The notes: a model not told the origin generated them from the sequence alone. Positions 45,591-59,261 are shown, counted from the stretch's first letter. The stretch is 64,000 nt of DNA from Laccaria trichodermophora (GCA_018417955.1 JACTVC010000014.1:62001-126000); one strand, 5' to 3'. Program-made: numbers and translations.

Positions 45591-46821
45591 GTTGAACATT
45601 GTGGTGGGAAGGAAGAACAACGAATTTCTGTGTTGGGAAATTCAAAGTTCAACATAATCACATGATGTCGGAGTTTTAACGGACTTGAACAAATTGTCTT
45701 GCAACTTGAAGTTGTTTGTCGCCTGTCACTGTCTTTCACAGAAAACATGGCATTTGAGGTGGGCATACACAATTGTAGATGGCACCATGTAATCAGGCAA
45801 ATATAAAGTTCATATTGGAAAATTATTGAACAATTTCCGAGCCTTCCAAGAAATTTGCAGTTGTTACCAGAAATTTCCTGGCTATTTCCATGATTTCCCG
45901 AAATTTCCTGTTTTTTGGTAGTAGTACTAGTAGTAACAATTGAAGTTGTCTAAGTTCGAAAATGTGAGTTGAGCGCGGCACGTGACTTCCCGCAACAGTA
46001 CCGACTTCCATCAATTCACACTTACACTTTCTAGGGTAGCTCATAGCTATAACTTCATGAGTATTGCACCGTTTGGCCTCTATGTAGGCTTATTTTAATT
46101 GCTTCATTCACGCGAATGCAATCCAATTTACGGCGTAGAAAAAATTGGAGTACCTCACAAACTGTAGCATAAACTATTTGGCCTGTATTAGACATCTGAA
46201 ATATATATTATCATCATGAGTTCTGCTCCGTTTCATGCGATTTTGGGCTTGTTAGAAACGCACAAATTAGAGCTTTAAAACGGGTCTGAGAGCCCCTAAT
46301 ATTTCGACGTTTAACGCGACCTCCGATAACATTTACCGTTTTTAGACAGATTCTTCACCAGTAATTGGTCCAAAGCCATTTGAGTTTTGAACGAAATACT
46401 ACGTAAATAGACGCGTTGGAATCGGCTTGAACACCACTTTCCAACGCAAAAAAAATCACAAAAGACGAATATGTTTTGCAAAAGATACTTCATATTCTTT
46501 CTTGTTGCAATCTTTGTAGGTCAATCAATCTCTGGACAGTGTTGTACTTTCTTCTTATTCCAGGCGTATTTTGGTCATAAATTATTCATATACAATAGGG
46601 AATGTGTTTTCTACTGAAGTCTAGTATACTTGTAGTTTGACTCCCTATAAGGGCTGGGTAGAAAGTGGAGGCCCCTCTATAGCACCCTATAGTAACGGCA
46701 CAAGTCTCTGTAGTGCTGTATAGCACAAGCTTACACCCACACAGTGCTGTGGAGCACTGTGGAGTGCTAGGGCATCTAGCCAAACTTGGCGTGTAACTAT
46801 GGGAAACTATGATATTAGCGG
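45591..46821. other. No gene seen
   Basis: AT-rich sequence with short ORFs only. About 45840-45935 has repeated GAAATTTCC/AATTTCC words. About 46665-46770 has TAGTGC/GTGCT words in inverted arrangement relative to 44430-44640. The segment ends at the copia-2 target duplication AGCGG (46817-46821). Confidence 0.4.
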
Positions 46822-47213
46822 TGTAAGAATATCTATACGAAGATAACGTAGACTCAGTGTTTGCGCAGGTAAGCCAAACGACTGTAGATTCACCTATACA
46901 AAGATAACGTAGACTACGGGTGAATCAGTAATGTGAAATAGAAAGTAAGTAGAAGATATTCACCTCAGTGTTTGCGCAGGTAAGCCAAACGACTGAGGTG
47001 TAAGTACGTAGAGTGGGCTATTTAACTGCTACGGAGTAATCAAAGGCACGCATTACATTAGGACGCGTGCAAGGTACGTATCACAAGTGATAAAGAATAT
47101 GAAATATACATGAACATGTGAGTAAAGAGAACTGAATGTAAGTAAAAGAATTTCTCCGAAGATATGGAGAACGGGATGATTACGAGGACGTCGTGACCTT
47201 GAATATTCCAACA
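46822..47213 (-). repeat. copia-2 3' LTR
   Basis: It is a direct repeat of 63532-63923 with one visible difference. It is flanked on the outside by AGCGG and on the inside by the purine tract at 47214-47226 (minus strand). Confidence 0.9.
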
Positions 47214-47220
47214 CTCCCCC

Positions 47221-47688
47221 TCAAGGCACGGAAAGTCCGAGCTGAGACGCGAAGTGCTTGACCTTGGCGGATGGAAGGGCTTTGGTAAGCGTGTTGGCGA
47301 CCATGTCGTCCGTTGGGCAGTAGATAAGTCGAACGGAACCGTTTTCGATGATGTATCGAATAAAATGGAATCGGATGTCGATATGCTTGGTGCAAGCATG
47401 GTACTGGTGGTCTTTAGCGAGGGCCACAGCAGATTGATTGTCCGAAAAGAGAGTTGTCGGGTCGAGCTTCCCAGGGAAAAGTTGGGAAAGGAGGGAGCGA
47501 ATCCATAGGGCTTCCTTTGCCGCATGAGTAATGGCAACATATTCACTCTCCGTAGTGGAGAGAGAAACGATTTCCTGCCGTTTAGCACTCCACGAAACTG
47601 CTCCCCCGTGAAGCATGAATGCGTACCCTGAAATGGCGTGCCTATCCTCGGCCATGCTCCCATCTGCGTCCGAATATCCAACTAAACT
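47221..47688 (-). pseudogene. copia-2 Gag-Pol, 3' part (RNase H)
   Basis: The frame resumes after the nested insertion with LVGYSDADGSMAEDRHAISG, then AVSWSAKRQEIVSLSTTESE and YVAITHAAKEALWIRSLL. DNQSAVALAKDHQYHACTKH follows, ending LGLSVP and a TGA stop at 47221-47223, next to the purine tract. The break point falls between GS and LVGYSD; the duplicated AAACT (AGTTT on this strand) is present on both sides of the insertion. Confidence 0.93.
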
Positions 47689-48079
47689 TGTGAAACCGTA
47701 GGGCGATTCGGGACTTCTTGACGAAGGCGTGAGTGCGAGATGGCGGCGGAGAATATTCGTGGTACGCGTGAAAGAGTTCGTAACGTGGTGCCGCAAAGCG
47801 GTACCACGTGTAGTTTATCCTGTGACCCAGGAACTGGGGCGCGGTCACCCGGCGCAGGACTCTTGTATCCCAGAGGGGAGGCATATGGCTGCCTAGCCGT
47901 ACAGAAAGGGTGTGACTCCGTCCACATGTGATATATAATGTGGTTGCAAAGTGTGTTCTCCTTGTTATGTACGCAACGTTATATAATGATAGATAAACAC
48001 AAGTAAATATTATGATGATCCCAGGTCACGTAAGAAGGGAAGTAGCAAGTACTGTGTAGTACATTAGCTCGCCGTTACA
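47689..48079 (-). repeat. 3' LTR of the nested 11.7-kb element
   Basis: 391 bp, matching 59023-59413. The giant ORF runs through the purine tract and stops at 48075-48077, four bases inside this LTR. Confidence 0.93.
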
Positions 48080-51000
48080 AAGCCCCCCCGTGAGCTGGGA
48101 GCATCGTCCATGGGCACGAAGGTTGAGGTATTTGAGCACTAGGAGTTGTTTCCGCGAGGGTTGCTGGAAAGGGAGACACCCAGAGGCAAGACCAGACTAT
48201 CGTGTTTCCTAAAGGGGTCCGCCCACGGAAGTTAATTTTTGTGCCATAAGGCTGCGGAGCATTGGATAGTAATCCTAAGGTGACAAGAGTATTGGGGCTC
48301 AGAGGTTGAAACAGGACTTGAATTGTTTTGCTGGTGACAGATGGCGATGTGCCGGAATGGGAAGGATATTCCCGGACGCAGTACAAGTCTTGGCCTGATA
48401 GCCGTAGGTGAAATGTCTCCAGGTGATGAAGGAGAACGAGAGACCAGAAGCAATGATAGGTTGAGTTAGGGATGGCGGGTCTTTGTCCAGAGTTTTGAGC
48501 AGCGGGTCTAACTATCACGCTCCTTGCGGAGATATTGATTTCCTCGAAGTGGTTCTTGGTGCATCCCTCAGTATCACTTGAACCAGGATAGAAATTGTCA
48601 TAACCATAGCTATCGGCTCCTGGGGTTAAATGAAGGAACTTCGAGAGAGGCAATTCCTTGGTTTGGGGAATGGGATTTTCCTCCATTACATTGGTAGACT
48701 TAGGCTCCACGTGGTTGTGGATCCGACTAGGTTGAACGTGTTGCTTTTCGGTTCGATCTTTACAAGTACCTTCCAGGCATGGTCGTCTATATTGATTCGG
48801 ATCCACTAAATGACTGAGGGGGTCATTGAGAGATCGAAGGGGCAGTGTTTGGCAACCCTCTCCCTGATTGTACACAGAGCGGATCTGATGATCGGTAGAG
48901 CCCTTTGCAGATCCATCTAGAAGGATTTCATCCAGGTGGGATTTATCACTAAATCTTACTGGAAGGAGCTTGATCGGTTGTCCATCTTCAGTAGGGAAGG
49001 CCGTGAAGTCGATGCCAGTCTCTATTCTGAACCCAGTCCAATTTTGGTCATGGAAGGACAGGGCGCAGCGAATCGAAGTGGTCGTAGTCTTTGTCGCAGA
49101 GTCGATCATCGTTTTCCTTTTTTGAGCAGCGAGTTGCTCGCGCTTAGGGGATGTAGCCTCTCGTATCGTGACGCGATGGAAGCTCTTCTTCGAGTACCAT
49201 TGAGTTTGTCGTTCAATTATCAATACTCCTAAGTAACAGCCCTCTGTTCTTCTCACCATGTCGCCGGGGTTCATCGGTGCCCAAAACAGGATGTCTCTTT
49301 GATCCTCAGTAGTCCAATCGATGGCTAGGGGAAATTGTCTGCGACTTCGTAAAGAATAGATAATCTTGGGAGCGAATTCAATGGGATAGGTTCTGACACT
49401 TCGTAAGGCTGTGTGTACTGATCCGAGGAAGTGGAAGTGGTCACGAATTCTGGGCAGAGTTTCATCATGGATTTTAGGATTATTGCGCGGATTGCCCGCA
49501 GCAAGTGAAATTATCACCATTCTCCATTCTTTGCTAGGAGTCAAGGTAATAACGATCTTGACTGTGCTTCGATGGAATATCAGATCTTTGATAAAGTTTT
49601 TGAACGTTTGACCAAGTAGGAGGGGCTCGTGCAGAGAGTTGTCTTCAGGAATTATCATGCCCTCAGAGATTCTTGGGTTACGTTCCCTTGATAGTAGTCG
49701 GTTCCGAGAATATTTAGCAGGAACGCTTATGATGCTGCTAACAGTGCATGAGTAGGCTAGTATGTCGAGCTCGATCATCTGACTTTCTTCCGCCGCGAAG
49801 ACATAAGCGCGAAGCGTCCGCTTTATGGTAGTCTTGGAGATTTCTGTCTGTCCTTCCATTTGCAGGGGGAAAGTAAATGAAGGCGTTACGAGGCTGCCAC
49901 AAATAGCAATTGCTCGTTTCCACAATACTCTAAGTTCGTCTTGATCTGAGACTATCGACTTAGGGAACCCATAAACATTGATGACTTTTCCAATGAAAAC
50001 TTTAGTGAACTCTTCTTGTTCACTTGAGGCTGGTAGCCCTGTTGACATGACTATCGTCACTATCGGGGAGGGCTGTGACAAGGCATGCAAGGGTGGTAGT
50101 GCGTTCACTAAAACTCGGCAGATAGAGTTAATCTTCTGATGGTCATAGTGATTTGACTCGGGTGAGTGGGCTTCAGCATCCTTATTCCTACTAGAAGACT
50201 GTAATAACAATTGTTGTAGTCGCGCTATAAAGCGGCGGGATCCTGTATGTGTACCCTCCTTTGGAGATCCACGCGTCCCACACAATACACAGTCGACGGC
50301 TAGCTCGGGTACATGCAGACGTAATTTCCATCTGGCATTGATTTTATATGGAAGTTCATTCGGTTCTCTGTGGTAATTGCTCACAGAAATAACAGATTTC
50401 TCGTTGGGCTGCACTTTAATATGTTGAACCTGAGCGAAGCAGGGTAGTAGTAATTGTTTTAGACAATCTCTATCCAGTGATAATTCGAGAGGTTTTTCTT
50501 CTATCGGACAGTGAGTCTGATGGTATGAGTCCGTTTTGGAGAACGATGAGATGTTTCTGGTTTCTATCTGGGTTCCGCGCTTTACTTCAGCTGCGAGCTC
50601 CCATCTGGTACGAATGCTTGAAGCTTTCTTCCCGATGAGATCTTCCCATTGCAAGGCATACGGAGTAGGCTTAGGCGTCCTGGCCGAATTGGCTTGAGAC
50701 TGATGGGCACCAATAGACTGTGCAATGATTCGATTGATGTCTCTAGCCGCCGGTGTATCAAATTCCAACCATGCCATTCTATCCGTGTTGACGCCTGAGG
50801 GCATGCCAGCGACCGTATATCGATTCTTCCGCTCATGTCTCTCCACAAGCTCATGATCCAAGCGCGGACACATTCTACGCACGGCTAAGCACCCAGTGCC
50901 GGGTGCAATTTCGGGGCTGAGGCGGACATGATCCTTAATTAGCGCTACCCTGAAATTTCTATCCTCCACTCTTTCAGTAGTGTCTTGTTTCACAACTTTC

Positions 51001-54000
51001 TGTCGTACAGTTCTAGGGTCTGTGCAAGTGGCAAACTCTGCTCCCCATTCTGCTACTCGATTGTTGGCATCTCCATAAGCTCGCGCCCAGACTAGGGCAT
51101 CGTGAACGGTTACTAGCATCAAGGCAATTTCCTCTTGTTCGATTCGGTGTTGAATCCTTTGGTCTGGGCAAGCGACAGACACTGCTCTTCGGTGTACAAT
51201 TTCAAGGTCTGAGTAAACGGCCAACGCCGCCCCCCACACTGCCACTCCGAGACGACCGGCATCTTCGTAAACTCGCACTCGGACTAGGGCAGTGTATTCG
51301 TCGTGGTCCTCTCTCATGGTCATGGTGAGGGCTTCGTGTCCCGCGGTGTTGTGCTTTTGTCCTGTCGGTCTTAATGTTCTACTTCGGTAAGTGTCCACTT
51401 GTTCCATGTGGACAGTAGATTCGTCCACTGAAGTAGCCCCCCATCTGTCCAGTCGTCCAATTTCCAGCTGTGTGGGTTCGGTCCAGGGACTAGATGGTGG
51501 TTTCTTGAACTGCCATAGTCTTAACGGATAACATATGGTAGTCTCCTCCTTAGATTTCTTTTTCATTATTCGTCGGGTGAATCTTGCTAAAACATCAAAG
51601 GACAATAGCGCTTGAACTACCAATGACACCTGTGCAGTTTCCAATTGTCGAAGCGTTGGGTATCCAAGTCTGTTAAGCTTGAATCTCGAGTTAAGCTTCT
51701 GGTAGATGATAATCGCTGAAAGTTCCTCTGAGCTGACAGATGGCTCAACTATTCCGTCTTCAATTCTTGATTCAGAACTCGACTGGGTGTTAAGGAGTGG
51801 CGGGGAATGGACTCGCGCTTCTATGTACCCTATGTAATAGTTGGTCCTGGAAGCTGCGGCTTTTCTGTGCAGCGCTTCGATTAACAGCTCTCGATACTCC
51901 GAGTCCTCAGGTAAGCCAGATTCGAATTTCAATATCTTGTTCATAAAACCGCTTAACGGGTCTTCCGTGGGTTCCCGCGACTCATCAGGACCGCCCTCGA
52001 GACTGTTGTCATCCTCAGGAGTGTCCACTATTAGATCCTTAGCGGTTGCTAAACGTTGAACTCTTGATACTGCTCGTATAGTTATTTTGGGTGCCTCGGT
52101 GGACGCCACTATCTTGTTGGGATGTTTCGCAATTAGAGGTAAGTTGTCAACCGTTACATCGAGGTCCCATAGGATTTTAATGACTTCTACTCCCACATGT
52201 CGCAGGGGTGGACTAGCGTTGCTTAAGACAGTCTTCTCTACTATCCTACTGTCTTGGCCATCTGATGCTGTGCGAATGGGATAGGGCACTAGTAGGTTAA
52301 AGGTGTCGTCCATGGCTACCACTTTCGCGCGTTCTTTCTTGCCAACTTTCTTCAGTTCCACTGGGGTTACTGCTTTTTTCCAGACGAAAGTTTGAGCCAC
52401 CGGTGCCGTTTGGATTTCAAATCCGACATAGGGGTTCTGAGCAGAGGCTGCGGATGTCACGCGCCCTTCAAACCATCCTCCTAGCATTACACGATGTCTT
52501 GTAGCATATCTGGCGATGCTCCATCTGTACGTAGTCACAGAGTCCTTTCCTTGTATAAGGGGAACGTTCAAATTTCTTACTACGCAGTGTTTGAGTCCCT
52601 GGTTGGTGGTCAATTCCTCTTGCGCTGGGACATAAGGATTGATTTCGATGCAACTCAAGATCTTCGTTCCTCTTACAAGAAGGTATAACTTAATTCTCAT
52701 GCTTCCTTGCAGATGGGGCGCATTTGTCGAGGATATCCAATATTCTACCATGATGACAGCGATAAATGATCCTGGGTCTAACCGAGTTTTGGTCCATTCT
52801 GAATCGGAGTCTAATCTGTCAACTTTTGTTCGGACTCGCTGAGCTCTAGTTTCTCGGGGATCCTTCCTCCCTGGCATCGATTGACTCTCAATAGCTGGGA
52901 GCACTTGTTCTGGTTCGCATGATCGCTCCGTTGGCCTTGATAAGGGGCATTTAAAGGTTTTGGGAATGGTGTTGAATTCGGGATCTTTCCTTCCATCATG
53001 ATCCTTCTTTTTTCGTTCCCTGAGATGGACTGGATATATTCGAAGGTACTCTGTATAGGAAGGAGACGGGATTCAAATTGTATTCTCGCGCGAGTTCGCA
53101 GCGGATTGTTCGCGCTTTATAGCGGCGAGCAATTCTCTTGAACGTCCTGATGATGAATGAATTTCCTTTACGACTCGTTCGGGTATTTGATCATTCTCGT
53201 AGGCTGGACTTGAGGTTCTAGTCTCTGCCAACTTTATTGGGCGCGGTGTATCGACTACCTCTCCGTACGCTGGATTCCAAGACATTAGGACGTAGTCATC
53301 TTTGAGTAGCTGTCTGAGGACAGGGCTAGTGTCCTTCAGCTTGGAGGAATCCGCACCCATCGACCTCTCCGGCCGGAATTCCCTTATAGATCCTGCTTTC
53401 AGCCCCCTAGCCTGCAGAGCTCTCGTCTTGATCTTGGTTAGGTTAATGAGGCTCGCATTCCTTTCTGGCTCTTTGTTCGATGAATAGGTCTTCAGTTTGG
53501 TTTTCGTCTTCATCAGAACTACTACCGCAATATGCATGGTGCGCGATTGATTCCTCTTAAGCCAATAGGTATAGCCGATCCAAGTTTTAGGACTTGGTAT
53601 GCGCGTTCTGTACGCAGCAGGCACCCCAAGTTTATTATTACGGTTAATAGGAGTCACCGACTTTGGTTCATTAAGCAAAATCATCATTTTCACTGGACAG
53701 ATTCCTGGGATGGTTACTCCTATCATCCCCGCCTCTGGCAACTGCATTAGAGCATATCTGACACTTGGACTTTCACTCGACATGGACCTTCGCGTAAGAT
53801 TTAGTCCCGTAGCGGAGTTCGACGATTTCCTGACAGCATCTGATTCGGCCTCCCTTTCATTCAGCCTTCTGCAAGGGTGGAGGGCCGTAAAATCCATCGA
53901 GATCTGGAAATCCTTATAAGCTCGACTACGCCGGTGTATAGTCATTTCGGACAAGTTTTTTTGCATTTTGTCGAAATACTTCAGCTTCGCCAATAACCTT

Positions 54001-57000
54001 CTCACTCCATTTCTAGTAGTTCCATTACCAGAGACAGATAGCGAGGGCATTGTAACGAATTTGGGAAGACAGATAGTCTCCTTGTTGCAATTCCTCCCAT
54101 GCTTCCGTGTAAGTGCACCAGTCCTTTGTACTGAGCGATTAGAGTCTACAATTAGATTTGAATGTCGCAATGCCAACCAGGGCGTGAGGATTCCGATTCG
54201 GCTTGTATGCAAAGTTAGCATTAGCAAGGTGGTAACCCGGCAATTCAGAACGAAGCCTGCTAGAACTCGCCGAAGCTGATTAACAGCCGCAACTGGATTG
54301 TTGCATCTAGCTAGGTCTTCTGTCGTGAAGTCGTAACTCGTAAAACTTTGTTTAGCCAGACTTAAGTGTTCCTTTGGAGTTTTGTTCACTAGTTCAATCG
54401 TACGCCTTGGTTGATCGCATTCATCCTTTATTTGGGGTAGAAGTGTCTCGTCTATAGCCTTGAATGCTCTCTCACACTCTCCTCGAACGACATCTGGTTC
54501 ATTCCTAGCCTCAGCTCGACTTGACGAGGGCAACTGAGTTTCATAATCCTTGAATCTCGACTCAGCGAATCTCCTTTGATCGTTCTCGTTCCCCGTGATA
54601 GTTCGAGCAAGATCCACTATCGTCAGGGTCCACAAACTTTGTTCCGAGGCAGCGAGCCAAGTCGCGCTCGTTGTTGAAGGCTTTCGATCCATTTTGTTTT
54701 GGATGACCGGTATGGGATTATTTGCACTAGCGAGAGCAGCAGGTGAATTAATTGCACCTTTACCAAGTGCAGGTAAGTGATTCGCACTCAGTGAAGTAAT
54801 GGTGCCTGAGTATATCCTTTCTAAGATCATATTGTTCAGGAGGCGGGGCCTCATCGGTATACTTTCGAATATGGGTGTATGACTGAAATTTAGCAAGGAA
54901 GCAGATTCGAGGTCCCAGGTGAACGAGAGGGATTCAGACACGCTCTCGCGTCCTTCTAGCACGCTTTCTTCCTTGATTCGATTTGGCGATAGCACTTGAT
55001 CTTCGTCGGTCGTGATCTTAGAATGAGTTATTAGGAGGACGACGACGAATAGAATCGCGCTGGGTGGCAAAGGGTTATGCGCCACCTTGTTGGGAATGGC
55101 GGTTTTAGAGTTGTCCGCGCTCTCGAGAGCAGCGAGTGTCTTAACCATGCTTTTACGGGGTGCAAGCCTTTGATTCGCGCCTTGATAGGCAGCGGAATTC
55201 AAGGGAGGATCTGCTAGACCAAGGTCGGCTAGCAAGCACAGTTCCGAAAGTATGGGGTCAGAAGGAGATGAAAGACCGCCGCTCCTGAGGAAGGCGGCAC
55301 TGAAACTATGTTCCTCAGTTTTTGCTGGAATCACAGATTCGTGATTAGCAGGGTCATCAATGTTGCGGAACCAACGACCCAGGTTTTCATCTTCTGCGTA
55401 AAGGGTTGTCTGACACAACAAGTGAGGAGGCAGGAGGTTCGGACAATAGTCGTCTGATTTAGACGGCGGTGATAGACATTTAGGGCGTAGGTACAGCGGG
55501 AACTCCTCAGGATTCCGGGTAGCTCGAGCCGCCCAAGCTGGAGCATTCCAGCCATCAGATTCTCGAGTCTCATGGTTACTCGGATGTTTGCCGTGAGCAC
55601 GGCTCGCATCGTTTGAGAGAGACGATAGCATACTATCCTTTAGAGGGTCAGATGAGGTAAGAGTCTTTGAAAGCGTGAGATCGTAGTCCAGCTGAAACGA
55701 GTTACTACCTCTGGAAGCAGCGTGTAGTCGCGCTAACATTGGTCTAGGAGTGACATGGACGGCCTGATAGACAGCGGTCTCACTTTCACACAGAGCTGTT
55801 GAGGGTGACCAGTTGTCGTTTGGCGGAGTGGCGCTGTCGATTTCGAATGCTGCGAGATTTCGCGCTAACAGAGACTCCAGTATAAACTTGCTGGGTGGAT
55901 TAACGATTGACTCATCTTCGTATGGTCGGGGGATCATATGGATGATAGGATATTGATGGCAGGGGGTTACTACCGGCCCGGGTACAACCGTTTGGACTGA
56001 CAGAGCAAGGGAAATCCTGCCTACGACGTCCTGAGGGTAGCAATTCCTTGTGCAGCTGCAGCAAACGCCACTCATGTAGATTGGGAGGCTTAGTCCCTTC
56101 AACGGTTTTTTCATGATCAACAGTTTCGGAAGTTCTGATAAACTACCATCTAGACGCTCTGCCACTTTGGAAACAGTAGATATTAGCACTACAAGGAGTA
56201 TCGAAGACGCAGAGCCATCGTCCTTCATGGTTGAGCTGTTGCCCTCAGAAGCAGCGAGTATCCGCGCCAACGAGGGTGACAATCTACTATGAGCGGGATA
56301 ATTGACCTTGAAGTCAGATTCTTCTATCACCAACACTCCATTCCCTTTTTTCCTACACCTTATCGGAGTTATTATTTCGTAATTGGTGATGTTGTTGGAA
56401 GGATCGGTAGTCAATTTCGCTGAGTAGGGTAACGGAATGACCTGTTGGCGGCCACCAGGTTTAATCGGTGGTCGTAAGTGATTAGGGCATCGGCAAGGAG
56501 GGAATTCCTCATGGACTACAATTGCTTGAGTTGTCAGGGTCCGGAATTTCCAGTTCTTAAAGCACCGAGAGCAACAGTTCCTTGAACGTGTGTGGCGGGC
56601 ATAGCTCATGACGGTTGGGAGAGTAGATTTCGTTGGATTCAGGGAATTGGGAACGTCGTGGTGGAGTCGTCCTGCTGGCGCCGGGGTCATAGATGGTGTA
56701 GAGCCCTTTATCGTTGCAGATGCTTGGTTGCTCACGAAAGCAGCAGGCATCTGTGCTAACACTGGTATGAAGGACACAGAGTTAGCCTCCATCCTAGCTA
56801 GATCGTTACCCTCAAAGGCTGCGAGAGTTCGCGCTTTCATGGGTAAGGGAAACGGGGAGTCGTCAGCCTTCATGGTCCGGACATTACTCTCGAAAGTGGC
56901 CGTTGTTCGCGCTGACGAGGGTCGGGAAGGCGTAGAGTCGTCTTCGCTCAGCCGAGATCTGTTGCTCAATGTAACCAAAGTGATACCCTCGAAAGCAGCG

Positions 57001-59261
57001 AGCGATCGCGCTATCGAAGGTGTGGGGGGAACGGAGCCATCATCCATCGTGACCAAGCTGTTAGCCTTGAGAACGGTGGGCGTATACGCTAACATGGATA
57101 GGGAATTGCCCTCAGAAGCAGCGGTTCTTCGCGCTAACGAGGGTATGGGAGATATGGAGTTGCCGTCTGTCGTGGTTGAGCTGTTGCCCTCGAAAGCAAC
57201 GGGTATTCGTGCTATCGAGAGTAAGGGATCACTACGAGAGGCAGGATCAACTTCAATATTCGGTTCTTCTGTCATCGACACTCCTTTCCCTTTTTTTCTG
57301 ATCCCTATTGACACTACGATTTCACAATTAGTAGAGTGATCGGTGTCGTGGAATTCGATCCTGTGGCGGTTGTCATAGACGCCTGGTTTGAATGGTGGCG
57401 GTTGATGATTAGGACGTCGACATGGAAGGAATTCTTCATAGGTAATAATAGTTAGAATCATAGGGACCCGGAATTTCCCGCTTGTAAGGCTCTGAGAGTG
57501 ACAGTTCCTTGAGCAACCATGATGGGCATGGCTCGTGTCGGTGGGGAGAGTAGGTTTTGTCGCGGTTGCATGGCCACCCTCAGAAACGGCAGGTATCAGT
57601 GTTAACGAGGGCGTGAAGAGCACGGAGTTGAAGTTCATCCTAGTTGGGCCGCTACCCTCAAAGGCAGCGAGCATTCGCTCTAGCATAGGTGAGAGAGATG
57701 TCGAGCTATTGCCCATCCTGGCTGAGTCGTTATCCTCAAAAGCAGCGGACAAACGCGCTAACGTGGATGTGGAAAGAGTAGAGTCAACGTTTATCGTTGC
57801 TGAGTTATTACCCTCAGAAGTGGTGGTTATTCGCACTATTGAGGGTACAGGAACGACTTGGGCAGTTTGCTGGTCCGTCTTCCCATTTTCGCACAGGGTA
57901 ATCAAAAGTGATGAGCTGTCGATGAGCTGAGAGACGCTGTCGCCCTTGAAGGCTGCGAGACTTCGTGCTGACAAGGTTTCCTGGGGGAATTGACTGGTTA
58001 GGTCGATGGTCGGCTCGTTTTCGTGCGGTTGAAAGCTTGACTGCGAGTGGGAGTCCCGGCTTTCAAAGCCCTGCCAATGGCAGTTCTGCGCGCAACTGCC
58101 GCGGGCATCACTCGTGTTGGTTGGGAGAGGTCGTTTCAACGTGGTCAGGGTTGTCGACGGCGTGAAGCCATTGTCTGTCATAGCCAGGTGATTACCTTTG
58201 AAAGCAGCGGATGATCGCGCTATCGTAGGTACGGAAGATGTAAAGTCGATGCCCATCGTGGCTAAGTTGTTATCTTCAAGAGCAGCGGACGTACGCGCTA
58301 ACGTGGAAGGGGAAGGAATAGAGTCGACGTCCGTTGTAGCTGAGTCATTACCCTCAGAAGCAGCGATTATCCATGCTATCGAGGGCATGAGAATGACTTG
58401 GGTGGTCTGGTCGTTTATGGCTTCATCTTCACACAGAGTAGTCGAGGATGAGGAGCTGTCAATCACCCGAGAGGCGCTGTCATCCTCGAAAGCTGCGAGA
58501 TCTCGCACTAACGAGGATTCCAGGGTGGTTTGGCTGGATAGATCGTCAATTGGCTTTTCTTCGCACTGTTGAGGGCTTGTCTGCGAGAGGAAGTTCTGGC
58601 TTTCAAAATTCTGACATTGGCAGTTCTTCGTGCAACTGCCTTGGGCATAGCTCGTGTTGGTTGGGAGAGATTGATTCTTCGATGTCGTCTGGATTATCGA
58701 AGGCCGAGAACCATTGTTCGACGTAGCCAAAGTGTTACCCTCGGAAGCAGCGGGTGGTCGCGCTATCGTGGGTATGGAAGACGTGGAGCCGTTGCTCTCG
58801 AAAGCAGCGGGTATTCGCGCTATCGAGGGTGTGGGAGCATCATGCGAGGCGTGGTCAACGGTTTTCTCGCCTTTGTTAGGTTTTGGGTTTGCTTGGGAAA
58901 TCGAAGGTCTGGAAACTGTCATGAGTTGACAGGATCTGTTGATCAGACTTGCCTTATGTAGTTTCTCCGAGCTTCTGCACTCAGGGACTTCATCTTGATG
59001 AAGTCCGCGGTACCCCCACCATTGTGAAACCGTAGGGCGATTCGGGACTTCTTGACGAAGGCGTGAGTGCGAGATGGCGGCGGAGAATATTCGTGGTACG
59101 CGTGAAAGAGTTCGTAACGTGGTGCCGCAAAGCGGTACCACGTGTAGTTTATCCTGTGACCCAGGAACTGGGGCGCGGTCACCCGGCGCAGGACTCTTGT
59201 ATCCCAGAGGGGAGGCATATGGCTGCCTAGCCGTACAGAAAGGGTGTGACTCCGTCCACAT
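48075..59261 (-). CDS. Giant polyprotein ORF (~3,729 codons, one internal TGA)
   Basis: The frame is open from ATG 59261 (inside the 5' LTR) to 48075, broken only by TGA 53073-53075. The first half (2,062 codons) is built of diverged units with SIARIPAAFEGN, a Cys motif (CTKNCQCQ, CAQNCHWQ, CSRNCHSQ) and EEFPPCRCPNH..PP..KPG. The second half has three units of about 65 residues around WGA (about 51440, 51235, 51050) and then a region like Ty3 integrase: KVQPNEKSVISVSNYHR, VYGFPKSIVSDQDELRVLWK (about 49945-49985), GQTE (about 49850), LRAYV. The second Asp and Glu of the integrase triad seem kept; the first Asp and the HHCC finger are not visible. No protease or YxDD reverse-transcriptase motif was found. 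The function is unknown. Confidence 0.7.

Noticed and set aside
44713..45657. 314-codon Arg/Glu-rich ORF as a gene
   Set aside because: It coincides with the GGGAGGA array; parallel frames are equally open and equally repetitive.
44430..46780. A further TIR element bounded by TAGTGC/TAGCAC-rich sequence
   Set aside because: Words are shared in inverted orientation, but I could not define exact ends or a duplication.
47740..47931. ORFs inside the 391-bp LTRs (both copies, plus strand) as genes
   Set aside because: They are antisense to the element and exist in both LTRs only because these are duplicates.
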